A DNA stretch of 34,958 nt from a virus: the IMG/VR virus record IMGVR_UViG_3300009068_000097, positions 1 through 34,958 of that record; one strand, given 5' to 3'. Numbering within the stretch: the stretch's first letter is position 1; every line of letters begins with the position of its first letter. The notes under the pieces were generated by a model. The model ran no database searches. It saw only the letters and a program-made list of their open reading frames with translations, and was not told the origin of the DNA. The position numbers and the translations under genes are program-made. Below are positions 25,671-32,646 of the stretch, in pieces.

Positions 25671-26843
25671 ATGGCTAATACAGTAATTCAAATAAAATAT
25701 TCTACTACAACAGCAGCCCCCACTACACTAAACGTAGGTGAATTAGCATATTCATATGCAAGCGCAAATCTTTTTATAGGGAATACAACCAGCACAGGTG
25801 TAATTCAACTTCCTATAGGTAATACTGGAGTAACTGCAACTACATATGGTGGAGCTTCAATAGTTCCGGTGTTTACCGTAGATGCTAAAGGTCGAATAAC
25901 TTCAGCGACTAATGTCTCTATTTCTTCGGCAGCAACAATAACTGCAGGAAGCAATGGCAGTGGTGGAACATTTACCAATACATTAAACGTAAAGAGCGGT
26001 AGCGCAGGTCTATCAACAAATTTCGTTGACGCTGAAGACACATTTTATATCACAGCAGACAATTCTTTCATTCGAAATACTGGAACTCAATCAATAACAG
26101 GCGATTTAAGTGTTATTGGCAACCTTACCGTTACCGGCACTCAAACTCTAGTTAATACTTCGTCATTATCAATAACAGACTCTCTAATAAAATTAGCAAA
26201 TAATAATACTGTAAGTGACGTTTTAGATATTGGTTTCTATGGTACATCGAATCCTGGTTCGGGTGTAGTATATCACGGCTTACTTCGTCAAGCAACAACA
26301 GGAAACTTTTTCCTATTCAAAAATATAACAGCAGAACCCACAGGAAATGTATTAGCAACAGGTTCTGCTACCGCAGCAAATACAGCTAATCTTCGCGTAA
26401 ATATTGTAGGCGGCACAATCTCTAGTTTAGATTCTGCGATTGCTGTTGGTCAAGGAGGTACTGGTTCAACTACATTTACTAATGGCAATTTAATTACTTT
26501 TAATGGAACGAGTTTAGTTTCACTAGCAAATACAACATCAGCTGGTACCTATGGAAACTCCGCTTATCATCCAGTAATTACTGTAGATTCTTTAGGTAGA
26601 GTCACTGCGGTTACCAATACAGCAATTGCTATTGATACTAGCGCAATCACTACTGGCACATTGTCTGTCGCAAGAGGTGGCACTGGTAATACAGCATTCA
26701 CGACCAATGGTGTTATGATTTCCAATACAACTTCTACAACAGGAGCACTCTCTGTATTGACAAGTGCGACAGAAGGGCATGTATTGCAAATTTCTTCTGT
26801 CGGTCAACCGTCATTTGCTATGTTGCAAGGTGGTACGTTCTAA
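25671..26843 (+). CDS. Tail fibre-like protein with Mtd/HylP-style N-terminus and GGTG repeats
   Basis: This 390-aa protein starts MANTVIQIKYSTTTAAPTTL, NVGELAYSYASANLFIGNT, the pattern of the short N-terminal beta domain of phage fibre proteins (Mtd-like: I-Q-I-K..., then GELA-Y/F, then L-F/Y-I-G). A Ser/Thr/Asn-rich shaft follows, with DLSVIGNLTVTGTQTL and the repeated fibre motif VGQGGTGSTTFTNG / VARGGTGNTAFTTNG (about residues 262 and 340). It ends MLQGGTF. The next coiled-coil gene is 28 bp downstream. The shared N-terminus with the protein at 27436 suggests both dock at the same kind of site. No receptor-binding head is evident. Confidence 0.75.
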   Translation: MANTVIQIKYSTTTAAPTTLNVGELAYSYASANLFIGNTTSTGVIQLPIGNTGVTATTYGGASIVPVFTVDAKGRITSATNVSISSAATITAGSNGSGGTFTNTLNVKSGSAGLSTNFVDAEDTFYITADNSFIRNTGTQSITGDLSVIGNLTVTGTQTLVNTSSLSITDSLIKLANNNTVSDVLDIGFYGTSNPGSGVVYHGLLRQATTGNFFLFKNITAEPTGNVLATGSATAANTANLRVNIVGGTISSLDSAIAVGQGGTGSTTFTNGNLITFNGTSLVSLANTTSAGTYGNSAYHPVITVDSLGRVTAVTNTAIAIDTSAITTGTLSVARGGTGNTAFTTNGVMISNTTSTTGALSVLTSATEGHVLQISSVGQPSFAMLQGGTF

Positions 26844-26871
26844 ATATTATCTTTAAGAGAGGATTATAATT

Positions 26872-27429
26872 ATGCAATTTGAAAATGGAACTGATGTTCA
26901 CTTTATGAATGAATATGTTCAAGTGGTTTCTCAGAATCTTGATGTAATCATGAAGAATAGCTTTTTGCTTCAAGCGAAATACAATGTTTTAGAAAAAGCA
27001 TTGAACCAAAGAATTGGAAATGATGGTCAAGTATCCGAACAAATCTCTGAATTACAGAGACAAATTTCATCTCTTGCTGAAGAGAAAAATCATTTGATTA
27101 ATAGAGAACAAGATGTTTCTGGAGAGAGACATAGAATTCAAAATTTATTTAATCAAGAAATGCGAGATCATGCTCAATTAAAATTGAATTATTCAGCTTT
27201 AGAGATTGAAAAAGCTGAGTTGTTGAAAAATTTAAAAGATGCGCTTGATAACAATCAAATTCTAAACGAAAAGATTTTAGAGTTACAAAAACCAGTTGAA
27301 GTAAAGGCTGTCAAATTTGAAAAAACTTCAGAAGAAGTTAATCCTGTAAAGAAAGAACAAAAGACCTTAAAGAAAGATCTTCTGAATAAGTCTTCAAAAA
27401 TAGAAGTGAAATCTGGCGGAACATTTTAA
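26872..27429 (+). CDS. Coiled-coil structural protein ending in GGTF
   Basis: The 185-aa product is almost entirely helical. It opens with MQFENGTDVHFMNEYVQVVS, QNLDVIMKNSF, an N-terminus I recognise from coiled-coil proteins in the same region of T4-like cyanophages. A long heptad-rich stretch follows (about 45-140: SELQRQISSLAEEKNHLINR ... IEKAELLKNLKDAL), then a Lys/Glu-rich tail ending KSGGTF. A strong ribosome site (AGAGAGG) precedes the ATG. It may be a trimeric whisker-like or fibre-linker protein, comparable in style to T4 fibritin (wac, in the equivalent region), but no sequence match to wac is claimed. Confidence 0.7.
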   Translation: MQFENGTDVHFMNEYVQVVSQNLDVIMKNSFLLQAKYNVLEKALNQRIGNDGQVSEQISELQRQISSLAEEKNHLINREQDVSGERHRIQNLFNQEMRDHAQLKLNYSALEIEKAELLKNLKDALDNNQILNEKILELQKPVEVKAVKFEKTSEEVNPVKKEQKTLKKDLLNKSSKIEVKSGGTF

Positions 27430-27435
27430 GAAAAA

Positions 27436-28923
27436 ATGGCAAATACAACGATTCAAATAAAAAGTTCTGGATCTGCTGGAGTCGTTCCAAGCGGATTAGC
27501 TAATGGTGAGCTTGCGCTCAATTTTGCTGATGGAAAATTATATTTCAAAAATTCTAGTAGTGGCACAAGTTATTTTTCTACGACTGGTGGCCCAGCAGGA
27601 CCAGGAGGAAATAATAAAGAAGTACAATTTAATGATGCTGGAACTTTGACAGGAAATTCATCTTTTACTTTTGATAAAGCTAACACGACATTAACTGTCG
27701 GTTTACCCAGCAGCAATGCGAATTCGATTATTCAACCATCATTGATTGCTTCTGGTAGATTCATAAAATCGCCATATCAAATAGCAGCTCCTACATCTAT
27801 TGTTAATAAAGGTTCTGGAATATTAAGCGATAATGGAACAATATCTTCTCAAGGTATTGCTCCTATCGGTTTAGCGATAGATCCTACAGGCAAGTATGTT
27901 TATGTATCTAATTATAGCAGCGCAAATATAAGTCAATATAGCATCGATCAAACCACAGGAAATTTGACTAGCATTGGAACAATAACTGCCAATACCGGAC
28001 CTTGGAAAGTACAAGTAGATCCTACTGGTAGATTTGTATACGCAGCTAGTTCTGGTCAGAGTGTCGTATCCCAATATATTATTAATCAATCTAATGGCAC
28101 TTTATCTTATATTTCTTCTATTGGAGTAGGAGCAACTATTTGTAAAGGTCTAGCAGTAGATCCTACAGGTAGATTTCTTTTTGCTGCTGGGCAGAATCCT
28201 GAGTCTGTCGTTAGCGCATATAATATTAATCAAAGTAATGGTTATTTAAGTCTTATTGCTACATCTCCAACTGGTTCGTCATCTTTTGATCTAGCAGTAT
28301 ATCCTACCGGTAGATTTCTTTATGTAACTGATGCGTCGTCCGCATTTTTGTATGCATTTTCAATCAATCAAAGTACAGGAGCATTAATAGATAATATTGG
28401 CGGTGCTGCTTCAGGTGATGCGACTGAAGGTATAGCAGTAGATCCTACTGGTAGATTTGTATATGTGAATAACTATACATCAAATCTTATCAGAAATTAT
28501 AACATAAATCAGACAACTGGAGCATTAACTCTTATTGGTTCAATATCTACAGGAACTACACCGGAATATATTTCAATAGATCCTACGGGTAAATATCTTT
28601 ATATCAGCAATTATGGTAGCTCAAATGTAGGGCATTATAGCATCAATCAAACCACAGGAAATTTGACTAGCATTGGAACGATAAGTTCAGGTTCTTCACC
28701 AAGAGGATTGGCGGTTGATCCTACAGGCAAATTTCTTTATGTGAGTAATTATGGTTCGAATACAGTAAGTCAATATGTAATAAATAATTTTTCTGCCGGA
28801 AGCGCAAATATCGCAGGAACAATTACAGCAAAAACATATTCATTTCAAGATGGAACACAACAAACCACAGCATCAACACTAGGTCGAATTCATGCGCTTT
28901 CGGCTGGTTATGTGATTTTTTAA
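27436..28923 (+). CDS. Fibre protein carrying a seven-bladed YVTN/lactonase-type beta-propeller
   Basis: The 495-aa protein has three parts. Residues 1-65 (MANTTIQIKSSGSAGVVPSG, LANGELALNFADGKLYFKN) are the short fibre N-terminal domain also present in the product at 25671. Residues about 110-460 contain seven copies of a unit with core [I/V]DPTG[K/R][F/Y][L/V][Y/F] (one copy has YPTG), each followed by QY-x-I-N-Q-x-T/N-G-x-L. This is the YVTN/lactonase-type propeller pattern. The C-terminus (SFQDGTQQTTASTLGRIHAL) is a typical fibre ending. Propellers of this type usually bind ligands or proteins, and no lactonase active-site claim can be made. Receptor or glycan binding is inferred. Confidence 0.85.
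   Translation: MANTTIQIKSSGSAGVVPSGLANGELALNFADGKLYFKNSSSGTSYFSTTGGPAGPGGNNKEVQFNDAGTLTGNSSFTFDKANTTLTVGLPSSNANSIIQPSLIASGRFIKSPYQIAAPTSIVNKGSGILSDNGTISSQGIAPIGLAIDPTGKYVYVSNYSSANISQYSIDQTTGNLTSIGTITANTGPWKVQVDPTGRFVYAASSGQSVVSQYIINQSNGTLSYISSIGVGATICKGLAVDPTGRFLFAAGQNPESVVSAYNINQSNGYLSLIATSPTGSSSFDLAVYPTGRFLYVTDASSAFLYAFSINQSTGALIDNIGGAASGDATEGIAVDPTGRFVYVNNYTSNLIRNYNINQTTGALTLIGSISTGTTPEYISIDPTGKYLYISNYGSSNVGHYSINQTTGNLTSIGTISSGSSPRGLAVDPTGKFLYVSNYGSNTVSQYVINNFSAGSANIAGTITAKTYSFQDGTQQTTASTLGRIHALSAGYVIF
27937..27985 (+). repeat. Near-identical 49-bp segment shared by propeller blades 1 and 6
   Basis: This segment matches 28636-28684, 699 bp downstream, with two mismatches. It includes CACAGGAAATTTGACTAGCA in both copies. 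The other blades are much more diverged at DNA level, so blades 1 and 6 were recently duplicated or homogenised. Confidence 0.9.
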
Positions 28924-28938
28924 TTAGGAGAAAATAGA

Positions 28939-29706
28939 ATGCCAGGTAATATTAGCCCAATTTATTCAAGAATAGGTGACATTGAAGGTGGCGTTATTCT
29001 CATCAACGCAGCTGGTGATTTTAACGGACAAAACGCAAACAATAAACTTGTATTTCAAGCAAATACTGAAAATGGTGGATTTGTTCAGCGCCTAAGATTC
29101 AAAGCTATTGGAACAAACGTAGCCACTGTCGCAAGAATATACATCAATGAAGGCTCTACTAATATAGCCAACACAATTTCAGCTCCAGGCACGCCTACTG
29201 GAACAGCGGGCACATTAAACGGTTCACTTCTAAACGGAACTTTTTTTGCTAAAGTTCAGTCAGTAGATCAATGGGGAGCATATTCTCCCCTGTCAGCAGA
29301 ATCTTCTGGCGTGTCCGTAACAGGTCCTACGGGAAACGTAACTTGGTCATGGGCTGGTGTTGCGGGTGCTCAATACTATAGACTTTTTGTTGGTGGAGCT
29401 ACTAATTCTCAAGTTATTTACTTTAACACAACTGGTAACGTAACCACTTTTGTTCAGAATACTGCAATAGTTAACGCAGCAACAAACATTCCAGCAAGAG
29501 GAAACCCAGAAGACTTTATATCACAGAATTTCTTATATGGCGAACTCTCTTTGCCTGCGACGACTTTTTCTGCAACTTCTGCGACTTCATCTGATATAGA
29601 TTATCCAATCAACATAGCTTTACCTCCTTCATATCACATTGTTGTTGGTTTAGGAACTTCTGTCGCTAATGGTTGGCAAATTACTACTATTGGAGGGCAA
29701 TATTAG
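28939..29706 (+). CDS. Structural protein with an inserted FnIII-like domain
   Basis: The 255-aa product begins MPGNISPIYSRIGDIEGGVI after a clear AGGAG site. Residues about 30-75 (KLVFQANTENGGFVQRLRFK, ATVARIYINEG) and 190-255 (FISQNFLYGELSLPATTFSA ... YHIVVGLGTSVANGWQITTI) appear to be the two halves of one beta-sandwich. Between them (about 81-190) is a fibronectin-III/Ig-like segment: PGTPTG, GTFFAKVQSVDQWGAYSPLS, WSWAGVAGAQYYRLFVGG. FnIII-like inserts are common on exposed phage virion proteins. It is followed by a polyglycine adhesin, which suggests that both belong to one receptor-binding or decoration unit. Confidence 0.75.
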   Translation: MPGNISPIYSRIGDIEGGVILINAAGDFNGQNANNKLVFQANTENGGFVQRLRFKAIGTNVATVARIYINEGSTNIANTISAPGTPTGTAGTLNGSLLNGTFFAKVQSVDQWGAYSPLSAESSGVSVTGPTGNVTWSWAGVAGAQYYRLFVGGATNSQVIYFNTTGNVTTFVQNTAIVNAATNIPARGNPEDFISQNFLYGELSLPATTFSATSATSSDIDYPINIALPPSYHIVVGLGTSVANGWQITTIGGQY

Positions 29707-29708
29707 TC

Positions 29709-30734
29709 ATGTTGGATGTTTTTCATATACCTACTAATCCAAAAGTAGATGTTAAAGTTTTTCCTGCAAATTCAACTACCGCTGGTGGAGCTTGGCAAAC
29801 TTGGAACAAACCAAGAGGCGTAAATTTTGTTCGTATCTTTGCACTTGGAGGTGGAGGTGGAGGCGGTTCTGGTTCAGCAAATACCAACTCATTTTCAGCT
29901 GGAGGTGGCGGCGGAGGATCTTCTGCACAATGTAATTTAATTTATCCAGCAAATTCACTTCCAGAAGTTCTTTTTGTTTCTGTTGGATATGGAGGTGCTG
30001 GTGGAGCTGGTGTTTCTGTCACAGTAGGAAATCCAGGTATAGCAGGAACAAACACAAATATTTCTCTAAGTGCCTTAAATCCAACAACATCGCCAAATTT
30101 AGTCGCTCAAGCAACTGGAGGAGGTCTAGGAGGCGCCGGGTCGGGTGCAAGCCCTGGCGCAGCTGGTGGCGCTGGGTCTGTCAGTGCAGCTTCCGTGGCT
30201 GCTATTGTTGCTGGAATGTCTTTTCCCGGAACGGCAATCGCTGTCGGTAATATAAGTTTAATCGGTCAGGCTGGAATCATAGGTGGTATTGCCGTTGGCG
30301 GAGGTTCCGTAGCTTTACCAACATCAGGATTGAGAGTTACTGGAGGAGCAGCAGGTGGTGGACTTCCGGCCGCGGGCGGCAATCCTACAGTTGGAGGAAA
30401 TATAACTGGACTAGGATTAATTCCAACTTCTAATGGCGGTCAAATCACTGGCCTTACAGCAACTTCAGCAGGAACCGATGGTGCTCCAGGATATGTATGG
30501 CAATTCCAGGGCTCAAACGATAACCAATCAAGCACGCTAGGTCTTCAAGGACTATCATTCTTCTTAGGAGGAGCTGGGGGTTCGAGTGGAGGAGGAACTT
30601 CTGGTGCTGGCGGCAGAGGTGGTAACGGAGCTTTTGGTTGTGGAGGCGGAGGCGGAGGCGGTGCAATACAAGCGTCTGGTTCTGGTGCTGGCGGCAGAGG
30701 TGGCGACGGAATTGTAATAATCACAGCTTGGTAA
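29709..30734 (+). CDS. Glycine-rich adhesin-like protein
   Basis: With ATG 29709 the product is 341 aa, beginning MLDVFHIPTNPKVDVKVFPA. A longer start at 29673 would overlap the preceding gene and lacks a better ribosome site. A GGAGG lies about 12 nt before 29709. After an N-terminal motif (about 20-40: WQTWNKPRGVNFVRIFALGG) the protein becomes extremely Gly-rich, with blocks such as GGGGGGGSGSAN, GGGGGGSSAQ and GAGGRGGNG. It ends GAGGRGGDGIVIITAW, a recurrent ending of phage glycine-rich domain proteins. Polyglycine-II sandwiches form the receptor-binding head of T-even-type gp38 adhesins, for example that of Salmonella phage S16. Homology to gp38 is not claimed, but an analogous tip role is plausible. 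Confidence 0.75.
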   Translation: MLDVFHIPTNPKVDVKVFPANSTTAGGAWQTWNKPRGVNFVRIFALGGGGGGGSGSANTNSFSAGGGGGGSSAQCNLIYPANSLPEVLFVSVGYGGAGGAGVSVTVGNPGIAGTNTNISLSALNPTTSPNLVAQATGGGLGGAGSGASPGAAGGAGSVSAASVAAIVAGMSFPGTAIAVGNISLIGQAGIIGGIAVGGGSVALPTSGLRVTGGAAGGGLPAAGGNPTVGGNITGLGLIPTSNGGQITGLTATSAGTDGAPGYVWQFQGSNDNQSSTLGLQGLSFFLGGAGGSSGGGTSGAGGRGGNGAFGCGGGGGGGAIQASGSGAGGRGGDGIVIITAW

Positions 30735-30736
30735 AG

Positions 30737-30744
30737 CATAAATA
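30737..30744 (+). promoter_or_regulatory. Late promoter-like CATAAATA for the neck/terminase operon
   Basis: The element lies in the 35-bp gap before gp13. The expected +1 near 30750 leaves about 20 nt of leader containing CTAGGAAAT as ribosome site before the ATG at 30770. A short inverted repeat (TAGGTT 30743-30748, AACCTA 30754-30759) overlaps the element. Confidence 0.6.
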
Positions 30745-30769
30745 GGTTAAACCAACCTAGGAAATTTAT

Positions 30770-31723
30770 ATGGCATCACCATCTACTCGCACAGAATTCA
30801 AATCGTACTGCCTTCGCAGATTAGGTTTTCCTGTCATTGATATCAACGTAGATGATGACCAAGTGGAAGATAGAATCGACGACGCTCTTCAGTTTTTTCA
30901 AGACTATCATTTTGATGGCGTTGAAAAAGTAATCATGAAGCATAAAATTCAGCAAATCGATATTGATCGAAGATATATTCCAATTCCAGAACCAATCATT
31001 GGTATCATTTCTATCTTTCCTTTTGATAACTCGAATGCATCAGTCAACATGTTTGATTTGCGTTATCAATTGAGATTGCATGATCTTTACGATTTTACTT
31101 CCGTATCTTATGTTCCATATACAATCACAATGCAGCATCTTGCAACATTGAATCTTTTATTCAGTGGAAAACCAGCATTTAGATTCAATCGCCATTTAGA
31201 TAAACTCTATGTCGATGTTGATTGGACGAGAGACATGATTCTTGGTCAATATATCGTAATTGAATGCTATAGAAAATTGGATCCAGATACTTATACAGGA
31301 ACAGGAACAGCAAATGTTTCTTCTTCAACCACACAAGTCATTGGTAATAGTTCTGCATTTATGAGTGATTTTATTCCAGGTGATGAAATCACTATCAATT
31401 CTCAAACAAAGAGAATCCTTACGATTGATAGTGACGCATCAATGAATGTTGATTCAGCATTTTCTTCAGTCGCGACATATCAAACGATGACTAAAACAGG
31501 AGTCTCTGATGTGTGGAATGATAGATTTTTGAAGCAATATGCCACAGCAATGATCAAGAAGCAATGGGGTGAAAACCTTAAGAAATTTGGAAACGTACCA
31601 ATGCCAGGTGGTGTTGTTCTGAATGGGCAAACGATTTGGGATGAAGCGACTGCTGAAATTCAAAAGATAGAAGATGAAATGCAGTCTTACAACATTCTTC
31701 CAAGCAACATGTTGATTGGGTAA
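30770..31723 (+). CDS. 13: Neck protein gp13 (head completion) with inserted beta module
   Basis: The 317-aa product matches T4 gp13 (309 aa) in family features: RTEFKSYCLRRLGFPVIDIN at residues 7-26, DDDQVEDRIDDALQFFQDYH, ECYRKLDPDTYT (about 165-176), VWNDRFLKQYATAMIKKQWG, ENLKKFGNVPMPGGVVLNG and a final IQKIEDEMQ helix. gp13 and gp14 form the neck that closes the filled head and accepts the tail. Between DPDTYT and SDVWNDRF (about 177-245) lies an extra module (AFMSDFIPGDEITINSQTKR ... SMNVDSAF) that interrupts an otherwise continuous conserved region. The same module type occurs in the gp7-like protein. It is the first gene of the neck/terminase cluster. Confidence 0.93.
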   Translation: MASPSTRTEFKSYCLRRLGFPVIDINVDDDQVEDRIDDALQFFQDYHFDGVEKVIMKHKIQQIDIDRRYIPIPEPIIGIISIFPFDNSNASVNMFDLRYQLRLHDLYDFTSVSYVPYTITMQHLATLNLLFSGKPAFRFNRHLDKLYVDVDWTRDMILGQYIVIECYRKLDPDTYTGTGTANVSSSTTQVIGNSSAFMSDFIPGDEITINSQTKRILTIDSDASMNVDSAFSSVATYQTMTKTGVSDVWNDRFLKQYATAMIKKQWGENLKKFGNVPMPGGVVLNGQTIWDEATAEIQKIEDEMQSYNILPSNMLIG

Positions 31724-31728
31724 TCACT

Positions 31729-32646
31729 TTGGCAACTAATAACTATTTCAATCATTTTCCAGACTACATTACTGGAGAACAACTTCTCATAGAAGATCTT
31801 GTGATCGAATCCATTAAGCAATATGGAATGAACGTCTACTATATTCCTAGAGAATCTAGAGATCAGATCGACTTTCTTTATGGCGAAGAAACCATAAAGA
31901 AATTTACTCATGCATACTTTATTGAAATGTATCTAGAGAATGTTTTAGGTATGGAGGGGCAAGGTGGCGACATGATGTCCAAATTTGGTCTTGATATTCA
32001 AGACGAAGTAACCCTCTTAGTTGCCAGAAAAAGATTCAAAAATACAATTCCTTCTAGTCTAGCAATTAGACCTCGTGAAGGCGATTTAATTTATATACCA
32101 TTAGTTCAAAACTTTTTTGAAATAACATTCGTTGAACACGAAAATGATCAAGCGATGATGTATACATTAGGTAGAGGGCGCGGTGCAAATGTCTATCTTT
32201 TTGCGTTAAAAATGAAACAATTTGTCTTCTCTGAAGAGAAGGTTGATACTGGAATTGAAGAAATTGACGAACAATTATTTGATTCATATAGAAGAACTAC
32301 GCTCACATTAACCAGCGGAACAGGAGATTTTCTACCATTAGAAGTTGTTTATCAAGGAGTGCCCGCAAGCTGTTCATCTCCCGCAATGATGAATTCGACC
32401 GCTGTCGTTTATACATGGGATTCAGCAACAGGCACTCTCACAATCAATCAAACTGTTAACCAATTTATTTCTGGGGGCGGTCAAATTATAGGAAATACGT
32501 CAGGAGCAAATTGGACTCTAGACACAACAAATACACTTAATGATTATGATACTGCATTTGAAGACATTGTGGACAATAACAGAATTCAAGATGAAGCGTT
32601 TGCTATTATCAACTTCTCAGAATTAAATCCTTTTGGTAATCCATAA
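31729..32646 (+). CDS. 14: Neck protein gp14 with TTG start
   Basis: The 305-aa product (T4 gp14: 256 aa) starts with TTG at 31729. The residues after it (ATNNYFNHFPDYITGEQLLI EDLVIESIKQYG) are the conserved gp14 N-terminus, so a later ATG would cut off family sequence. FRNTIP-like and RPREGDLIYIPLVQNFFEIT segments and TLGRGRGANVYLFALKMKQF follow. A region about 190-268 (TLTLTSGTG ... VVYQG ... GGGQIIGNTSGANWTLDTTN) looks like an added module. The end (IQDEAFAIINFSELNPFGNP) is typical. gp14 partners gp13 in the neck. The gene starts 5 bp after the gp13 stop with no strong Shine-Dalgarno, and its own stop overlaps the gp15 ATG. Confidence 0.92.
   Translation: MATNNYFNHFPDYITGEQLLIEDLVIESIKQYGMNVYYIPRESRDQIDFLYGEETIKKFTHAYFIEMYLENVLGMEGQGGDMMSKFGLDIQDEVTLLVARKRFKNTIPSSLAIRPREGDLIYIPLVQNFFEITFVEHENDQAMMYTLGRGRGANVYLFALKMKQFVFSEEKVDTGIEEIDEQLFDSYRRTTLTLTSGTGDFLPLEVVYQGVPASCSSPAMMNSTAVVYTWDSATGTLTINQTVNQFISGGGQIIGNTSGANWTLDTTNTLNDYDTAFEDIVDNNRIQDEAFAIINFSELNPFGNP

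Noticed and set aside
26872-27429. Direct assignment of the coiled-coil protein as fibritin (wac)
   Set aside because: Only the coiled-coil character and rough position agree. No foldon-like C-terminus or wac motif is seen.
25671-28923. Diversity-generating retroelement with an Mtd-like target
   Set aside because: Two proteins have Mtd-like N-termini, but I see no reverse transcriptase, no template repeat and no C-type lectin variable end in the window.
27436-28923. 6-phosphogluconolactonase enzyme call for the propeller protein
   Set aside because: Only the structural propeller repeat is evident. The fibre-type N- and C-termini make a metabolic enzyme unlikely.
29673-29708. Upstream start for the glycine-rich protein
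   Set aside because: It overlaps the preceding gene by 34 bp and adds residues (MANYYYWRAILV) that look like out-of-frame reading of that gene.
30545-30739. Proline-rich frame on the minus strand opposite the polyglycine gene
   Set aside because: Runs of Pro are the direct complement of the Gly codon runs, so this is a shadow of the real gene.
30743-30759. Inverted repeat TAGGTT/AACCTA as a transcription terminator after the adhesin gene
   Set aside because: The stem is only 6 bp, has no following T-run and overlaps the promoter element.
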